Below, one piece after another: positions 51,027-58,350 of a stretch of DNA of 58,350 bases. The first letter of the stretch is position 1. Each line of letters starts with the position of its first letter. Where the stretch lies: positions 1 through 58,350 of the forward strand of contig JACPCW010000081.1 of NCBI GenBank assembly GCA_016184365.1. Reading direction: 5' to 3'. The translations under genes were made by a program, and so were the position numbers. This stretch comes from Candidatus Rokuibacteriota bacterium. GTDB taxonomy: Bacteria > Methylomirabilota > Methylomirabilia > Rokubacteriales > CSP1-6. The notes below the pieces were generated by a model. It did no database searches. It was not told the origin of the DNA and saw nothing but the letters and a program-made list of their open reading frames with translations.

Positions 51027-51062
51027 ATGCAAGTGCGCCGCCGCACACTTCGTCGCGCTCGA

Positions 51063-52046
51063 TCACGAACGGCGCAGGGAATCGAGGATTTGGCGGGCCA
51101 AAATCGGACCGCGCGTGATGAATCCGGTGAAGTAGCCGATCGCGTCCGCGCCTTCGCGCAGGAGCGCGCGCGCCTTGTCTGCCGTATCGACGCCGCCCGT
51201 CGCGATGATCTGCAGCTCGCGCCCGAACCGCGCGCGCGTTCGCGCGACGTTCGCGCGCGTCGCCGCAAAGATCTCCGGCCCCGACAGGCCGCCGAAGCCC
51301 TGGCTCAGGCGCGGCTCGTCGATGCGGCGCGTGTTGCCGTAGTTCACGATGCGCACACCCGCCGCGAGCGCCGCGGGAATGATGTCGCGCTCGTTCGTGT
51401 CCGCGAAATCCGGCGACAGCTTCACGATGAGCGGGCACGGCGTCATCTTCGCCGCGCGCGCCAGCAGCTCGGACAGCTCGTGCGGCTTTTCGTTCCACGC
51501 GTAGACGAGCTTCGTGTTCGGCGACGAGATGTTGAACTCGACGAGATCGCCGAGCGGCCCGAGCGCGTGCACCAGCGCGAGGTAGTCGTCGACGGACTCC
51601 CCGGCGACGCTGACGATCACGGGGACGCGGTGCGGAAGCGTCGCAAGGTCCCGGCGGAACGTCTCGAGTCCCGGGTTCTGAAATCCGTTGCAGTTCACGA
51701 GCCCGGGACCCGCCGCCGTGCGGACGCGCACGAGGTTGGGCTGCGGATGCCCGGGCCGCGGCTGGCGCGTGATCGTCTTCGTGGTCACCGCGCCGAAGCC
51801 GAGGCCCATCGCGCGTTCCAGAATCTTCACGTCGTAGTACTGCGCGGCGAGGATCACCGGGTTCGGCAGACGGACACCGCCCAGCGTCACCGCCAGGCGG
51901 GGGTCGTCGACGTGAAAGACGCCGAGGCGGTCGAAGGGCAGCGCGCGCAGCACCGCCTGGCCGAGCGCGATGGCGCGAGGCTCGGGCAGGCGAGAGAGCA
52001 GGATGTCGTACACGAAACGATACGAGGCGGCGATCGCGCGCGTCAT
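51063..52046 (-). CDS. pyrD: dihydroorotate dehydrogenase, class 2 (quinone) type
   Basis: Oxidises dihydroorotate to orotate with FMN in pyrimidine synthesis. The N-terminal helices (residues about 1-38) are the membrane-associating part typical of class 2. The TIM barrel has PNPVILAAQYYDVKILERAMGLGFG (parts PNPVILAAQYYD and AMGLGFGAV), NCNGFQNPG and FNISSPNTKLV with the catalytic Ser position rather than the Cys of class 1. VNYGNTRR and IIATGGVDTADKARALL complete the FMN site. 327 residues. The family assignment is firm, the class by the Ser and N-terminus. Confidence 0.92.
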   Translation of the reverse strand: MTRAIAASYRFVYDILLSRLPEPRAIALGQAVLRALPFDRLGVFHVDDPRLAVTLGGVRLPNPVILAAQYYDVKILERAMGLGFGAVTTKTITRQPRPGHPQPNLVRVRTAAGPGLVNCNGFQNPGLETFRRDLATLPHRVPVIVSVAGESVDDYLALVHALGPLGDLVEFNISSPNTKLVYAWNEKPHELSELLARAAKMTPCPLIVKLSPDFADTNERDIIPAALAAGVRIVNYGNTRRIDEPRLSQGFGGLSGPEIFAATRANVARTRARFGRELQIIATGGVDTADKARALLREGADAIGYFTGFITRGPILARQILDSLRRS

Positions 52047-52082
52047 CGGCAGGCGACCGACAATAGCATGGGCCTTCGCGGC

Positions 52083-52111
52083 TTGACGGGGGTGGATGAG
52101 CCCATTACGCT
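52083..52111 (+). promoter_or_regulatory. possible promoter for the lipoprotein-ketosynthase run
   Basis: TTGACG (52083-52088), a 17-base spacer and TACGCT (52106-52111) in the 80-base divergent spacer between pyrD and the lipoprotein gene. The -35 is one base off consensus and the -10 matches three of six. The predicted leader to the ATG at 52127 is short. Confidence 0.35.
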
Positions 52112-52126
52112 AGCCGAACCACGTCG

Positions 52127-52921
52127 ATGAGCTGTCGTCGCGCTCCTTCCTTCGGCCGCGTGGTCGCGCTGGTCGGTCTGACTCTCGTCCTCGCACTGGC
52201 GGGTTGCGCGACGACCGTGCCGCTGCCACGGACGGTGGGGCCGGCGGCGGCGCCGTTCACGTTCGCCGCCGACACCTTCGAGTTCCCGAACCACATCCGC
52301 GCGCGCGACCCCGATCGCCCGGATCTCTACGCGAACTACTGTTTCGTGCTGGCCCGCGCGATCCGCCAGTTCCACACGGCCGCGCGCTTCGACCCCGCCG
52401 CGCCGAAGCTCGACGCCGCGGGCTACATCGAGCGCGTGCGCGAGGTCGTGTCGCGTGCGGCGTGGGATCCGCCGCTGCCGCCGGCCGAGCGCATCGTCAT
52501 TCCCGGCTACGCGAACCTCCGCGACTTCTCCCGGGACCAGGAACAGGCCGTCAAGGCGGGGCTGGGCGGACGGTTCTGGACGTGGGTGCACTGGACGAAC
52601 TGGCGCGTCACGTTTCGCGTCGACGGCGCGCACCAGGAAAACGTCGCGCGCGAGGTCGCGGAGGAGCTGGCCGCCGGGCGCCTGGTCCAGCTGCTCGTCA
52701 CGAACTGGCCGAAGCCCGAGCTGAACCACACCGTGGTCGCCTATGCCGTCCGGGAACGCCCGGCCGCGGTCGATTTCGACGTCTGGGATCCGAACGATCC
52801 GAGCGCGCCCGGGGTCATCACGTTCGATCGCACCCGGCGGCGGTTCGTCGCGACGCGCGTCTACGACACCGAGGTGGGACCGATCCGTGCCTTCCGGATG
52901 TACTACTCGTGGTTCCTGTGA
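52127..52921 (+). CDS. lipoprotein with papain/C39-like cysteine-peptidase features
   Basis: A 264-residue protein with a lipoprotein signal (LVLALAGCATT). The mature part has YANYCFVLARAIRQFH near residue 68, a possible nucleophile Cys before a helix. Near the end NHTVVAYAVRE and VDFDVWDPNDPSAPG have the His and Asp/Asn spacing of C39-like papain-fold peptidases (the WDPNDP turn is characteristic). Activity is inferred, not established; the Cys lies farther from the N-terminus than in most. Its stop overlaps the first ketosynthase start (GTGA), so it is translationally coupled to that cluster. Confidence 0.65.
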   Translation: MSCRRAPSFGRVVALVGLTLVLALAGCATTVPLPRTVGPAAAPFTFAADTFEFPNHIRARDPDRPDLYANYCFVLARAIRQFHTAARFDPAAPKLDAAGYIERVREVVSRAAWDPPLPPAERIVIPGYANLRDFSRDQEQAVKAGLGGRFWTWVHWTNWRVTFRVDGAHQENVAREVAEELAAGRLVQLLVTNWPKPELNHTVVAYAVRERPAAVDFDVWDPNDPSAPGVITFDRTRRRFVATRVYDTEVGPIRAFRMYYSWFL

Positions 52922-54096
52922 TCGCCCGCGCACCGGTCGCGATCGTGGCCGCGGGAGCGGTGACGCCGCTCGGTCCGGACCTCGACAGCTTCTGGACCGG
53001 CCTGCTCACCGGCGTCGAGGGAATTTCGACGATCGAGCGCTTTCCCGTGAGCGACCTGCGCGTCGGGCGCGGCGGCGAGATCAAGAAGCTCCCCGCGAGG
53101 TCCGCGCGCATGCCGGAATGCCGCGCGTCGCAGCTGCTGATCGCCGCGGCCGAGGATCTTCGCGCGCGCGCGACGCTCGGATCCGACGCCGCGCGGGTCG
53201 CGATCGTCGTCGGCACGGCGCTCGGCGGCGTCGAAGAGCTCGAGCACGCCGAGGCGGGCGACGAGTCGCTGCGCCGGATCGAAGGCGCGCTCTACGACAG
53301 TCCCGCGCACCGCCTGGCGGCGTGGCTCGGCGCCGAGGGCCCGGTGCTCACCGTCTCGACCGCCTGCGCATCGGGCGCGACGGCGCTCGGCCTCGGCGCC
53401 GAGCTGCTGCGCGACGATCGCGCGGACCTCGTCATCGCCGGCGGCTACGACATCCTGTGCCGGTTCGTGATGCGCGGCTTCGACGCGCTGCGGTCGTTGA
53501 CGCGCGAACGGGTGCGACCGTTCGACCGCCGTCGCAGCGGTCTGCTCCTCGGTGAAGCCGCCGCGCTGGTGCTGCTGAGCCGCGATCAGGACGCGCGCGG
53601 CGAGCGCCTCGGACGGTTGCTCGGCCATGCGAGCGGCAGCGACGGCTCGCACATCGCGGCGCCCGATCCGGAAGGCCGCGGCCTCGAGTACGCGATTCGC
53701 GCGGCGCTCGCCGAGGCCGACGTCGACGCCGCCGCGATCGATCTGGTGAGCGCGCACGGCACCGCCACGCCGCTGAACGACCGGATCGAGACGGCGGTCC
53801 TCAAGCGCGTGCTCGGTCCCCGCGCGTACGACGTGCCCGTGAACGGGATCAAGGGCGCGCTCGGCCACACGATGGGCGCGGCCGCGACGCTCGAGGCGAT
53901 CATGTGCCTGCTCGCCGGCCGGCACGGCGCGGTGCCGGCAACGCTCGGCTACGAAGAGCGCGACGCCGACTGCGATCTCGACTACGTGCCGGCGACGGCG
54001 CGGAACGTGCGGCCGCGGGTGAGCCTCTCGACGTCGCTCGGCTTCGGCGGCTGCAACGCCGCGCTGGTGCTCGAATCGGACGAGGCGCCCGCGTGA
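52918..54096 (+). CDS. beta-ketoacyl synthase, catalytically intact (KS1)
   Basis: FabF-like condensing enzyme, 392 residues. The nucleophile elbow is TVSTACASGATALGLG near residue 152. The two His motifs are VSAHGTATPLNDRIETAVLK near residue 280 and KGALGHTMGAAATLEA near 318; the Cys-His-His triad is complete. SLGFGGCNAALVLE ends the thiolase fold. The GTG at 52918 overlaps the lipoprotein stop. It is the first of four consecutive overlapping ketosynthase-like genes. No ACP or ketoreductase has appeared yet in the window. Confidence 0.93.
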   Translation: MIARAPVAIVAAGAVTPLGPDLDSFWTGLLTGVEGISTIERFPVSDLRVGRGGEIKKLPARSARMPECRASQLLIAAAEDLRARATLGSDAARVAIVVGTALGGVEELEHAEAGDESLRRIEGALYDSPAHRLAAWLGAEGPVLTVSTACASGATALGLGAELLRDDRADLVIAGGYDILCRFVMRGFDALRSLTRERVRPFDRRRSGLLLGEAAALVLLSRDQDARGERLGRLLGHASGSDGSHIAAPDPEGRGLEYAIRAALAEADVDAAAIDLVSAHGTATPLNDRIETAVLKRVLGPRAYDVPVNGIKGALGHTMGAAATLEAIMCLLAGRHGAVPATLGYEERDADCDLDYVPATARNVRPRVSLSTSLGFGGCNAALVLESDEAPA

Positions 54097-54887
54097 CGCG
54101 CGGTGGCGCGCGCGTCGCAGCCGTCGGGCTGCTGACCGGCTTCGGCGACGGCCTCGAGGCGCTCCCCGGCGACGCGCAGGTCGCGGCTGCGGGCCGGGAC
54201 ATCGTGCCGATCGCGACGCCGGCCGCGCCCGGGGATCGATTCCGGCGCGCGACGCGCGAGTGCGTGCTCGGCGTCGCCGCGGTCGACGCGGCGCTCCGCA
54301 ACGCCGGGCTGTCGCGCGCCGACGTCTGCGGCTCCGCCACCGCGCTCGTGTACGTCACGGCGGCCGCCTACGGAGCATCGAACCGGGCGTTCGCCGGCGG
54401 CGCGGCGAGCCGCGCGCTGCATTTCCCGTACACCGCGCCGAGCGCCGTGCCGGCGGAAGTCGCGATCGAGTTCGGTTTCACCGGGGCGTATGTCATCCTG
54501 ATCGGCGGCCCGACGGCGACGCTCGAGGCCCTGTGGCACGCCTCGGCGCTGGTCGGGCGTGGCGCGGCGGCGCGCGCGCTGGTCGTCGCCATCGAGACGT
54601 TCTCGGAATGCGGCGATCTCTACGCGCGCGGCCGTCGGCTGCTGGCGAGGCCGCTGGTCGAAGCGGCGGCGTGCGCCGTGCTCGTGCCGGCCGCGGAAGC
54701 ACCGGCGTGGCACGACAGCACGGCTGGACCGCTCGATGCGCTCGCGCAACGGCGCGCCGGCGAAACCCTGGCGTGCGGACCGCTCATCGCCCTGGCGCTC
54801 GCGGCCGATGACCACGGCCCCGTCACGGTGACGGGACAGTGGCGCGGCCGCCGCACGGGTCTCGCATGGCGCAGGAGGCTCGAATGA
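54093..54887 (+). CDS. truncated, Cys-less ketosynthase-like protein (KS2)
   Basis: A 264-residue protein with a ketosynthase N-terminal lobe (AAVGLLTGFGDGLEAL, FRRATRECVLGVAAVDAALR). At the nucleophile position it reads VILIGGPTATLEALWHASA, so the Cys is replaced. ALVVAIETFSECGDLYARGR resembles the post-elbow part. It lacks the C-terminal half with the His motifs. Likely a non-catalytic partner, as in chain-length-factor or KS-beta subunits, though shorter than those. The GTG overlaps the KS1 stop and the stop overlaps KS3. Confidence 0.78.
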   Translation: MTRGGARVAAVGLLTGFGDGLEALPGDAQVAAAGRDIVPIATPAAPGDRFRRATRECVLGVAAVDAALRNAGLSRADVCGSATALVYVTAAAYGASNRAFAGGAASRALHFPYTAPSAVPAEVAIEFGFTGAYVILIGGPTATLEALWHASALVGRGAAARALVVAIETFSECGDLYARGRRLLARPLVEAAACAVLVPAAEAPAWHDSTAGPLDALAQRRAGETLACGPLIALALAADDHGPVTVTGQWRGRRTGLAWRRRLE

Positions 54888-56059
54888 AGCGCGTCGTCGT
54901 GACGGGGCTCGGCGTCGTCAGCCCGTTCGGAACGGGTCTGAAGGCGTACTGGAGCGGCCTCGCCGCGGGGACGTGCGCGATCCGCCCGCTGTCGCTCATC
55001 GACACGGCGGGCTTCCGCTGCGGCATCGGGGCGGAGGTGCCGGAGCTCACCGGTGGGTCGCGCCGCCGCTCCCGCGCCGATCGCCTGGCGTTGCTGGCGG
55101 CGCGCGAAGCCGTCGAAGACGCGGGCCTCGGACGACACGAACGCACGGACACCGCGCTCGTCGTCGGCGCCGTCGGCGGCGGGATGCTCGAAGCGGAGGC
55201 GTGGTACTGGGCGCGCTCACGCAGCGGCGCGGACGGCCATCCCGGCGTGTTTCGCTCGGTCCTGCCGTACTCGCACGCGGAAGTGGTCGGTCACGCGCTT
55301 GGTCTGGGCGGCCCGCGTGAATCCGTCGTCGCCGCGTGCAGCTCCGGCGCCGCCGCCGTTTCGCTCGCCGCCGATCTCATCGCCGATGGCGTCGTGCCGT
55401 GTGCGATTGCCGGCGGCGCGGATGCGCTGACACGCATCTGCTACATGGGCTTCAACGCGCTCAAGCTCCTCGATACGGCGCCGTGCCGTCCGTTCGACCG
55501 CGACCGTCGCGGCATGTCGATCGGCGAAGGCGCGGCGTTCCTCGTCCTCGAGGACGCGGAGTCCGCGCGGGCGCGGGGCGTCCGGGTCTACGCCGAGCTC
55601 CGCGGCTCGGCGATCACCACGGACGCGTACCACGCGACCTCGCCACACCCCGAGGGCGACGGCATGACGCGCGCGATGCGGTCTGCGCTGGCCCGTGCGC
55701 ACACCGCGCCGCACGAGGTCGTCTACGTGAACGCGCACGGCACGGCGACGCCGCAGAACGACCGCATCGAGGCGCGCTCGATCCGCGATGTCTTCGGCGA
55801 CGGCCGCGTGCTGGTCAGCTCGACGAAGTCGATGATCGGGCACACGATGGCGGCGGCGGGCAGCCTCGAGGCCACGGCCACGATCCTCGCCGTCGCGCAC
55901 GACCTCGTCCCGCCCACCGCGAACCACGAGACGCCCGATCCCGACGTCGCGTTCGACTGCGTGCCGAAGACGGCGCGCGACGTCGCCGTCGACGTCGCGG
56001 TGTCCAACTCCTTCGGGTTCGGCGGTCAGAACGTGACGCTGGTGTTCGCCAAGTCATGA
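54884..56059 (+). CDS. beta-ketoacyl synthase, catalytically intact (KS3)
   Basis: FabF-like enzyme of 391 residues: VVVTGLGVVSPFGTGL at the N-terminus, nucleophile in VVAACSSGAAAVSLAADL near residue 150, His motifs VNAHGTATPQNDRIEARSI and STKSMIGHTMAAAGSLEATA. SNSFGFGGQNVTLVF is the C-terminal signature. The ATG has GGAGG eight bases upstream and overlaps the KS2 stop. Probably pairs with KS4 in the way KS-alpha pairs with KS-beta. Confidence 0.95.
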   Translation: MKRVVVTGLGVVSPFGTGLKAYWSGLAAGTCAIRPLSLIDTAGFRCGIGAEVPELTGGSRRRSRADRLALLAAREAVEDAGLGRHERTDTALVVGAVGGGMLEAEAWYWARSRSGADGHPGVFRSVLPYSHAEVVGHALGLGGPRESVVAACSSGAAAVSLAADLIADGVVPCAIAGGADALTRICYMGFNALKLLDTAPCRPFDRDRRGMSIGEGAAFLVLEDAESARARGVRVYAELRGSAITTDAYHATSPHPEGDGMTRAMRSALARAHTAPHEVVYVNAHGTATPQNDRIEARSIRDVFGDGRVLVSSTKSMIGHTMAAAGSLEATATILAVAHDLVPPTANHETPDPDVAFDCVPKTARDVAVDVAVSNSFGFGGQNVTLVFAKS

Positions 56060-57132
56060 CCACGGACGTCGTCATCACCGGCGTCGGGATCGTGAATGCC
56101 GCGTTCACCGGCGCGTCCGAGGCGCTCGGCGCGTACCTCACGTCGCCGCGGCCGGCGGCGCCGTCGTTCGCGGCTGGCGCGCCCGGCATCGCGCTCGCCG
56201 ACGAGGCGCTGTCACGGCTGGTCGACGCCACCGAAGCGCGCCGCATGTCGCGGGTCAGTCAGCTCGCGGTCGCGGCGGCACGGCTGGCGCTCGCGGACGC
56301 GCGGATCGCCGGTGACACGCCCCTCGGCCTCGTCATCGGCACGGAGTTCGGTGATCTCCGATCGACGAAGGCGTTCGCCGACGGGTATCTCCAGCGCGGG
56401 CCCGCGGGTCTCTCGGCGCTGCTGTTTCCGAATACGGTGATGAACACGATGGCGGCGGCCACGTCGATCGCGGTCCGGTCGCGCGAAGCGTCGGTGACCG
56501 TGAACGCCCCGCTCGTCGCCGGCGAGCTGGCCGTCGCCCGGGCCGCCGCCGCCGTGGCGAACGGCCGGCTGCCGGTGGCGCTCGCGGGCGGCGTGGACCA
56601 GCTCGACGGCGACATCGTGCGCATGATCGGGCGACTCGGCGGCGCCGGGGAAACGCATGGCGAGGGCGCGGCGTTCGTCGTCCTCGAGCCGCGTGCCGCC
56701 GCGGTGGCGCGTGGCGTGCCGATTCTCGGCCGCATCGCGGGATGGGCGTCGCGTGTGCTGACCGCGCGGCCGTATGGCGTTGGACGCGGCACGACGTCGG
56801 CGGCGATCGCCACGGCGCTCCGCGACGCGGACGTCGCGGCGCCCGACGTTCGATGGATCTATCGGTCGGCGAGCGGCGATGCCGCCCGCGACCGCTGGGA
56901 GGACGAGGTGCTCGGTGACGACCTGGTCGGGCGCCCGTCGGCGACGCTGCGAAGGGACATCGGGCGACATTCCGGTCTCGGTGCGTTGCGTGTGGCGGCA
57001 GCGGCGTGGACGGCGCGGTCGGGCCTGCTGCCGTCGGACGGCGGCGACGTCGTGCGCGTGCCGATCGGCCCGGGGCTCGTCCACGGTCTCGCGCGCGGCG
57101 GCACCCACGTGGCGCTCGTGGTGACATCGTGA
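56056..57132 (+). CDS. Cys-less ketosynthase, chain-length-factor-like (KS4)
   Basis: A 358-residue thiolase-fold protein with VVITGVGIVNAAFTGASEAL at the N-terminus. The elbow region reads ASVTVNAPLVAGELAVARAA, where the active-site Cys is lost. ALAGGVDQLDGD and HGEGAAFVVLEP keep the fold. The C-terminal His motifs are changed too (YRSASGDAARDRWEDEV and RHSGLGALRVAAAAW). It is thus structural or chain-length determining. The ATG overlaps the KS3 stop and its stop overlaps the glycosyltransferase GTG. Confidence 0.85.
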   Translation: MTTDVVITGVGIVNAAFTGASEALGAYLTSPRPAAPSFAAGAPGIALADEALSRLVDATEARRMSRVSQLAVAAARLALADARIAGDTPLGLVIGTEFGDLRSTKAFADGYLQRGPAGLSALLFPNTVMNTMAAATSIAVRSREASVTVNAPLVAGELAVARAAAAVANGRLPVALAGGVDQLDGDIVRMIGRLGGAGETHGEGAAFVVLEPRAAAVARGVPILGRIAGWASRVLTARPYGVGRGTTSAAIATALRDADVAAPDVRWIYRSASGDAARDRWEDEVLGDDLVGRPSATLRRDIGRHSGLGALRVAAAAWTARSGLLPSDGGDVVRVPIGPGLVHGLARGGTHVALVVTS

Positions 57133-58350
57133 GTACACGACGGTCGACGAGCGCCACGGCTTCGCCGCGGCGCTCGGAGCGCGGGGGGGTCTGGGGGGCC
57201 ATGTCGGGGCCCCCCAGCCCGATCGTCGTCATCCCGGTCCACGACGAGGCGCCGACGCTCGCGGCCGTCGTCGCAGCGGCTCGCGCGTACGCGCCCGTCA
57301 TCGTCGTCGACGATGGCTCGACGGACGGCGGCGGCGCGCTCGCGCGCGCTGCGGGCGCGGACGTGATCGGGCACGCCCGCCGGCTCGGGAAGGGACAGGC
57401 GCTGCGGACGGGCGCGGCCGCGGCGCGGATCCGTGGCGCAAGCCATGCGATCACGCTCGACGGCGACGGCCAGCACGACCCGCGCGATCTCCCCGTGCTG
57501 CTCGAGGCGCTTCGGTCACGACCGTCGGCGCTCGTGATCGGACGCCGGCGCGCCGGGGCCGGCGTGTCGCGCGGGCGCGCGAACGCCGTCCGGATCGCGG
57601 GGTTCTTCGCCAACTGGGCGAGCGGGCAGGTCGTGCACGACACGCAGTCCGGCTATCGCGTGTACCCGATCGCGCTGCTCGACGAGCTCCACCCGCGTAC
57701 GGGCGGGTTCGTCTTCGAAACCGAAGTGCTGGTCGAGGCCGTGCGCCACGGGTGGGAAGTGCTCGAGGTCGACGTCGGCGTGTCCCCACGCGTCACCCGC
57801 CGCAGCCGTTTTCGTCCGGTCGTCGACGGCGCGGCGATCGGCGTGTATCTCGGTGTTCGCGTCGGGGCGCGCTGGGGCCGCGAGATCGTCGCCGCGCTGA
57901 GCGAGGCCACCAGCTTCCTTCGTCCCGACGTGCGTCGCGCGCGCCATGCCGCCGTCATGGCGGATGCGTCGCGCTATGCCGACGCGCCCGGGCAGCTCGC
58001 GATCGCGTTCGGCCTCGGCAGCCTGCGCCGCGCCACGCAATGTCTCGGCACGTGGTGGCGTCACCCACGGCTGCGTCGCGCCGGCGTCGCCGCGACGGGC
58101 ACGCTCGCCATGCCGGTGCTCGCCGCCGCGGCCGCCGTGCAGGCGCTGGTACCCGGGCCATCGTTCGACATCGTCACGCCCCTCGTCGATCGCTGGTACT
58201 CGCAGGACCGCCTGGGAGCCGCGCCGTTGATCGCAGAGCAGACCTCGCGGCGAGTCGAGGAGCGTCACGGGTCCCCCGGGACGCTCGGAGCGTTGGGGGG
58301 AGTCGAGGAGCGTCACGGGTCCCCCGGGACGCTCGGAGCGTTGGGGGGAG
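57129..58350 (+). CDS. family-2 glycosyltransferase, partial (runs off the window end)
   Basis: From a GTG overlapping the KS4 stop, the first 24 codons include a palindromic element (RSERGGVWGAMSGPPSP). The GT-A domain follows: IVVIPVHDEAPTLAAVVAAA, VIVVDDGSTDGG, GKGQALRTGAAAA and the DxD-containing LDGDGQHDPRDL. TQSGYRVYPI and FVFETEVLVEA also fit dolichyl-phosphate-mannose-synthase-like transferases. ATG 57201, in the hairpin loop, is an alternative start. After residue 250 comes a 110-residue region with two possible membrane helices. A 16-residue tandem repeat VEERHGSPGTLGALGG follows and is still open at the window end. Donor and acceptor unknown; the neighbourhood suggests modification of a ketosynthase-made lipid. 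Confidence 0.85.
   Translation, partial: MSTRRSTSATASPRRSERGGVWGAMSGPPSPIVVIPVHDEAPTLAAVVAAARAYAPVIVVDDGSTDGGGALARAAGADVIGHARRLGKGQALRTGAAAARIRGASHAITLDGDGQHDPRDLPVLLEALRSRPSALVIGRRRAGAGVSRGRANAVRIAGFFANWASGQVVHDTQSGYRVYPIALLDELHPRTGGFVFETEVLVEAVRHGWEVLEVDVGVSPRVTRRSRFRPVVDGAAIGVYLGVRVGARWGREIVAALSEATSFLRPDVRRARHAAVMADASRYADAPGQLAIAFGLGSLRRATQCLGTWWRHPRLRRAGVAATGTLAMPVLAAAAAVQALVPGPSFDIVTPLVDRWYSQDRLGAAPLIAEQTSRRVEERHGSPGTLGALGGVEERHGSPGTLGALGG
57165..57217 (+). repeat. dispersed palindromic element, copy G (glycosyltransferase 5' end)
   Basis: Linker GCTCGGAGCGCGGGGGGG, then hairpin 2: CTGGGGGGCC (57191-57200), loop ATGTCGG (57201-57207), GGCCCCCCAG (57208-57217), a perfect 10-bp stem. Hairpin 1 is not recognisable. 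The loop ATG is in frame with the glycosyltransferase. Confidence 0.88.
58253..58350 (+). repeat. 48-bp perfect tandem repeat, element-related, cut by the window end
   Basis: Two identical 48-bp units (58253-58300 and 58301-58348) and the first two bases of a third. Each unit starts AGTCGAGGAGCGTCACGGG and contains the inverted pair GAGCGTC / GACGCTC around a C/G core, then GGAGCGTTGGGGGG. The composition matches hairpin 1 plus linker of the dispersed element. 48 bp is 16 codons, so the array stays in frame with the glycosyltransferase. Confidence 0.9.

Larger units (their letters stand above)
50720..51062. other. 343-base AT-richer intergenic region
   Basis: Between the minus-strand small gene and pyrD. 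It holds the promoter at 50797-50826, a short AT-rich run (GGTAAATTTTTCTCGG near 50894 and ACATATTTTCG near 50934), and a cluster of DnaA-box-like sequences at 50989-51026. No convincing gene on either strand. Confidence 0.6.

Overview
The window is a dense, very GC-rich bacterial chromosome segment. Most codons end in G or C, GTG starts are common, and many neighbouring genes overlap by 4 bases (ATGA or GTGA). Two TonB-dependent outer-membrane receptors, a TonB protein and several lipoproteins show a Gram-negative (diderm) cell. The gene mix would suit a soil or subsurface lineage such as Candidatus Rokubacteria/Methylomirabilota, but that placement is an inference and no marker-gene tree was possible. 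No rRNA, tRNA, CRISPR array, insertion sequence or phage gene was recognised.

Layout. (1) 22-3378: GTP-dependent PEP carboxykinase on the minus strand with a good promoter, then cobS and cobC for the last steps of cobalamin synthesis, then a short remnant resembling the tail of a 2-oxoacid dehydrogenase E1-beta gene. (2) 3410-9612: a peptide-type ABC importer (binding protein and two permeases, no ATPase), gamma-glutamyltransferase and a tandem GNAT protein. (3) 9614-11888: small accessory genes (DUF3047, Hsp15-like S4 protein, DUF4124, DUF169). (4) 11934-36755: a cobalamin super-locus under two cobalamin riboswitches. The first precedes cobU-cobT-btuF-btuC-btuD. The second precedes btuB, an uncharacterised gene, cobB, a 2Fe-2S protein, a second btuF-btuC-btuD, cobN, a ChlI-ChlD fusion, cobO, a second btuB, a P-loop kinase, cobQ, tonB, a paralogue of the uncharacterised gene, a beta-barrel fragment and cbiB/cobD. 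Together they import corrinoids and cobinamides across both membranes, insert cobalt, adenosylate, amidate and attach the nucleotide loop. (5) 36787-50459: housekeeping genes argS, a SPOR protein, hpt, ftsH, folP, dacA/cdaA, ybbR, glmM, acpS, nnrDE, tsaE, radC and a VOC protein. (6) 50477-52921: a small conserved-looking gene, an AT-richer spacer with a cluster of DnaA-box-like 9-mers, pyrD, and a lipoprotein resembling a papain/C39 peptidase. (7) 52918-58350: four overlapping ketosynthase genes alternating Cys-containing and Cys-less subunits, then a family-2 glycosyltransferase cut by the window end. This looks like the edge of a type II PKS or aryl-polyene-like cluster.

The most unusual feature is a dispersed palindromic element: one hairpin, a linker reading GAGCGTCGGGG, then a second hairpin with loop ATGTCGG. 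At least eight copies of the second hairpin occur, all in the same orientation as the genes and all at or inside the 5' end of a gene (chlI-chlD, cobO, glmM, acpS, a lipoprotein gene, radC twice, the glycosyltransferase). In several cases it is translated in frame. A related 48-bp (16-codon) perfect tandem repeat ends the window inside the glycosyltransferase. The other strong candidate for new biology is the uncharacterised paralogous gene pair in the riboswitch-2 cobalamin locus.
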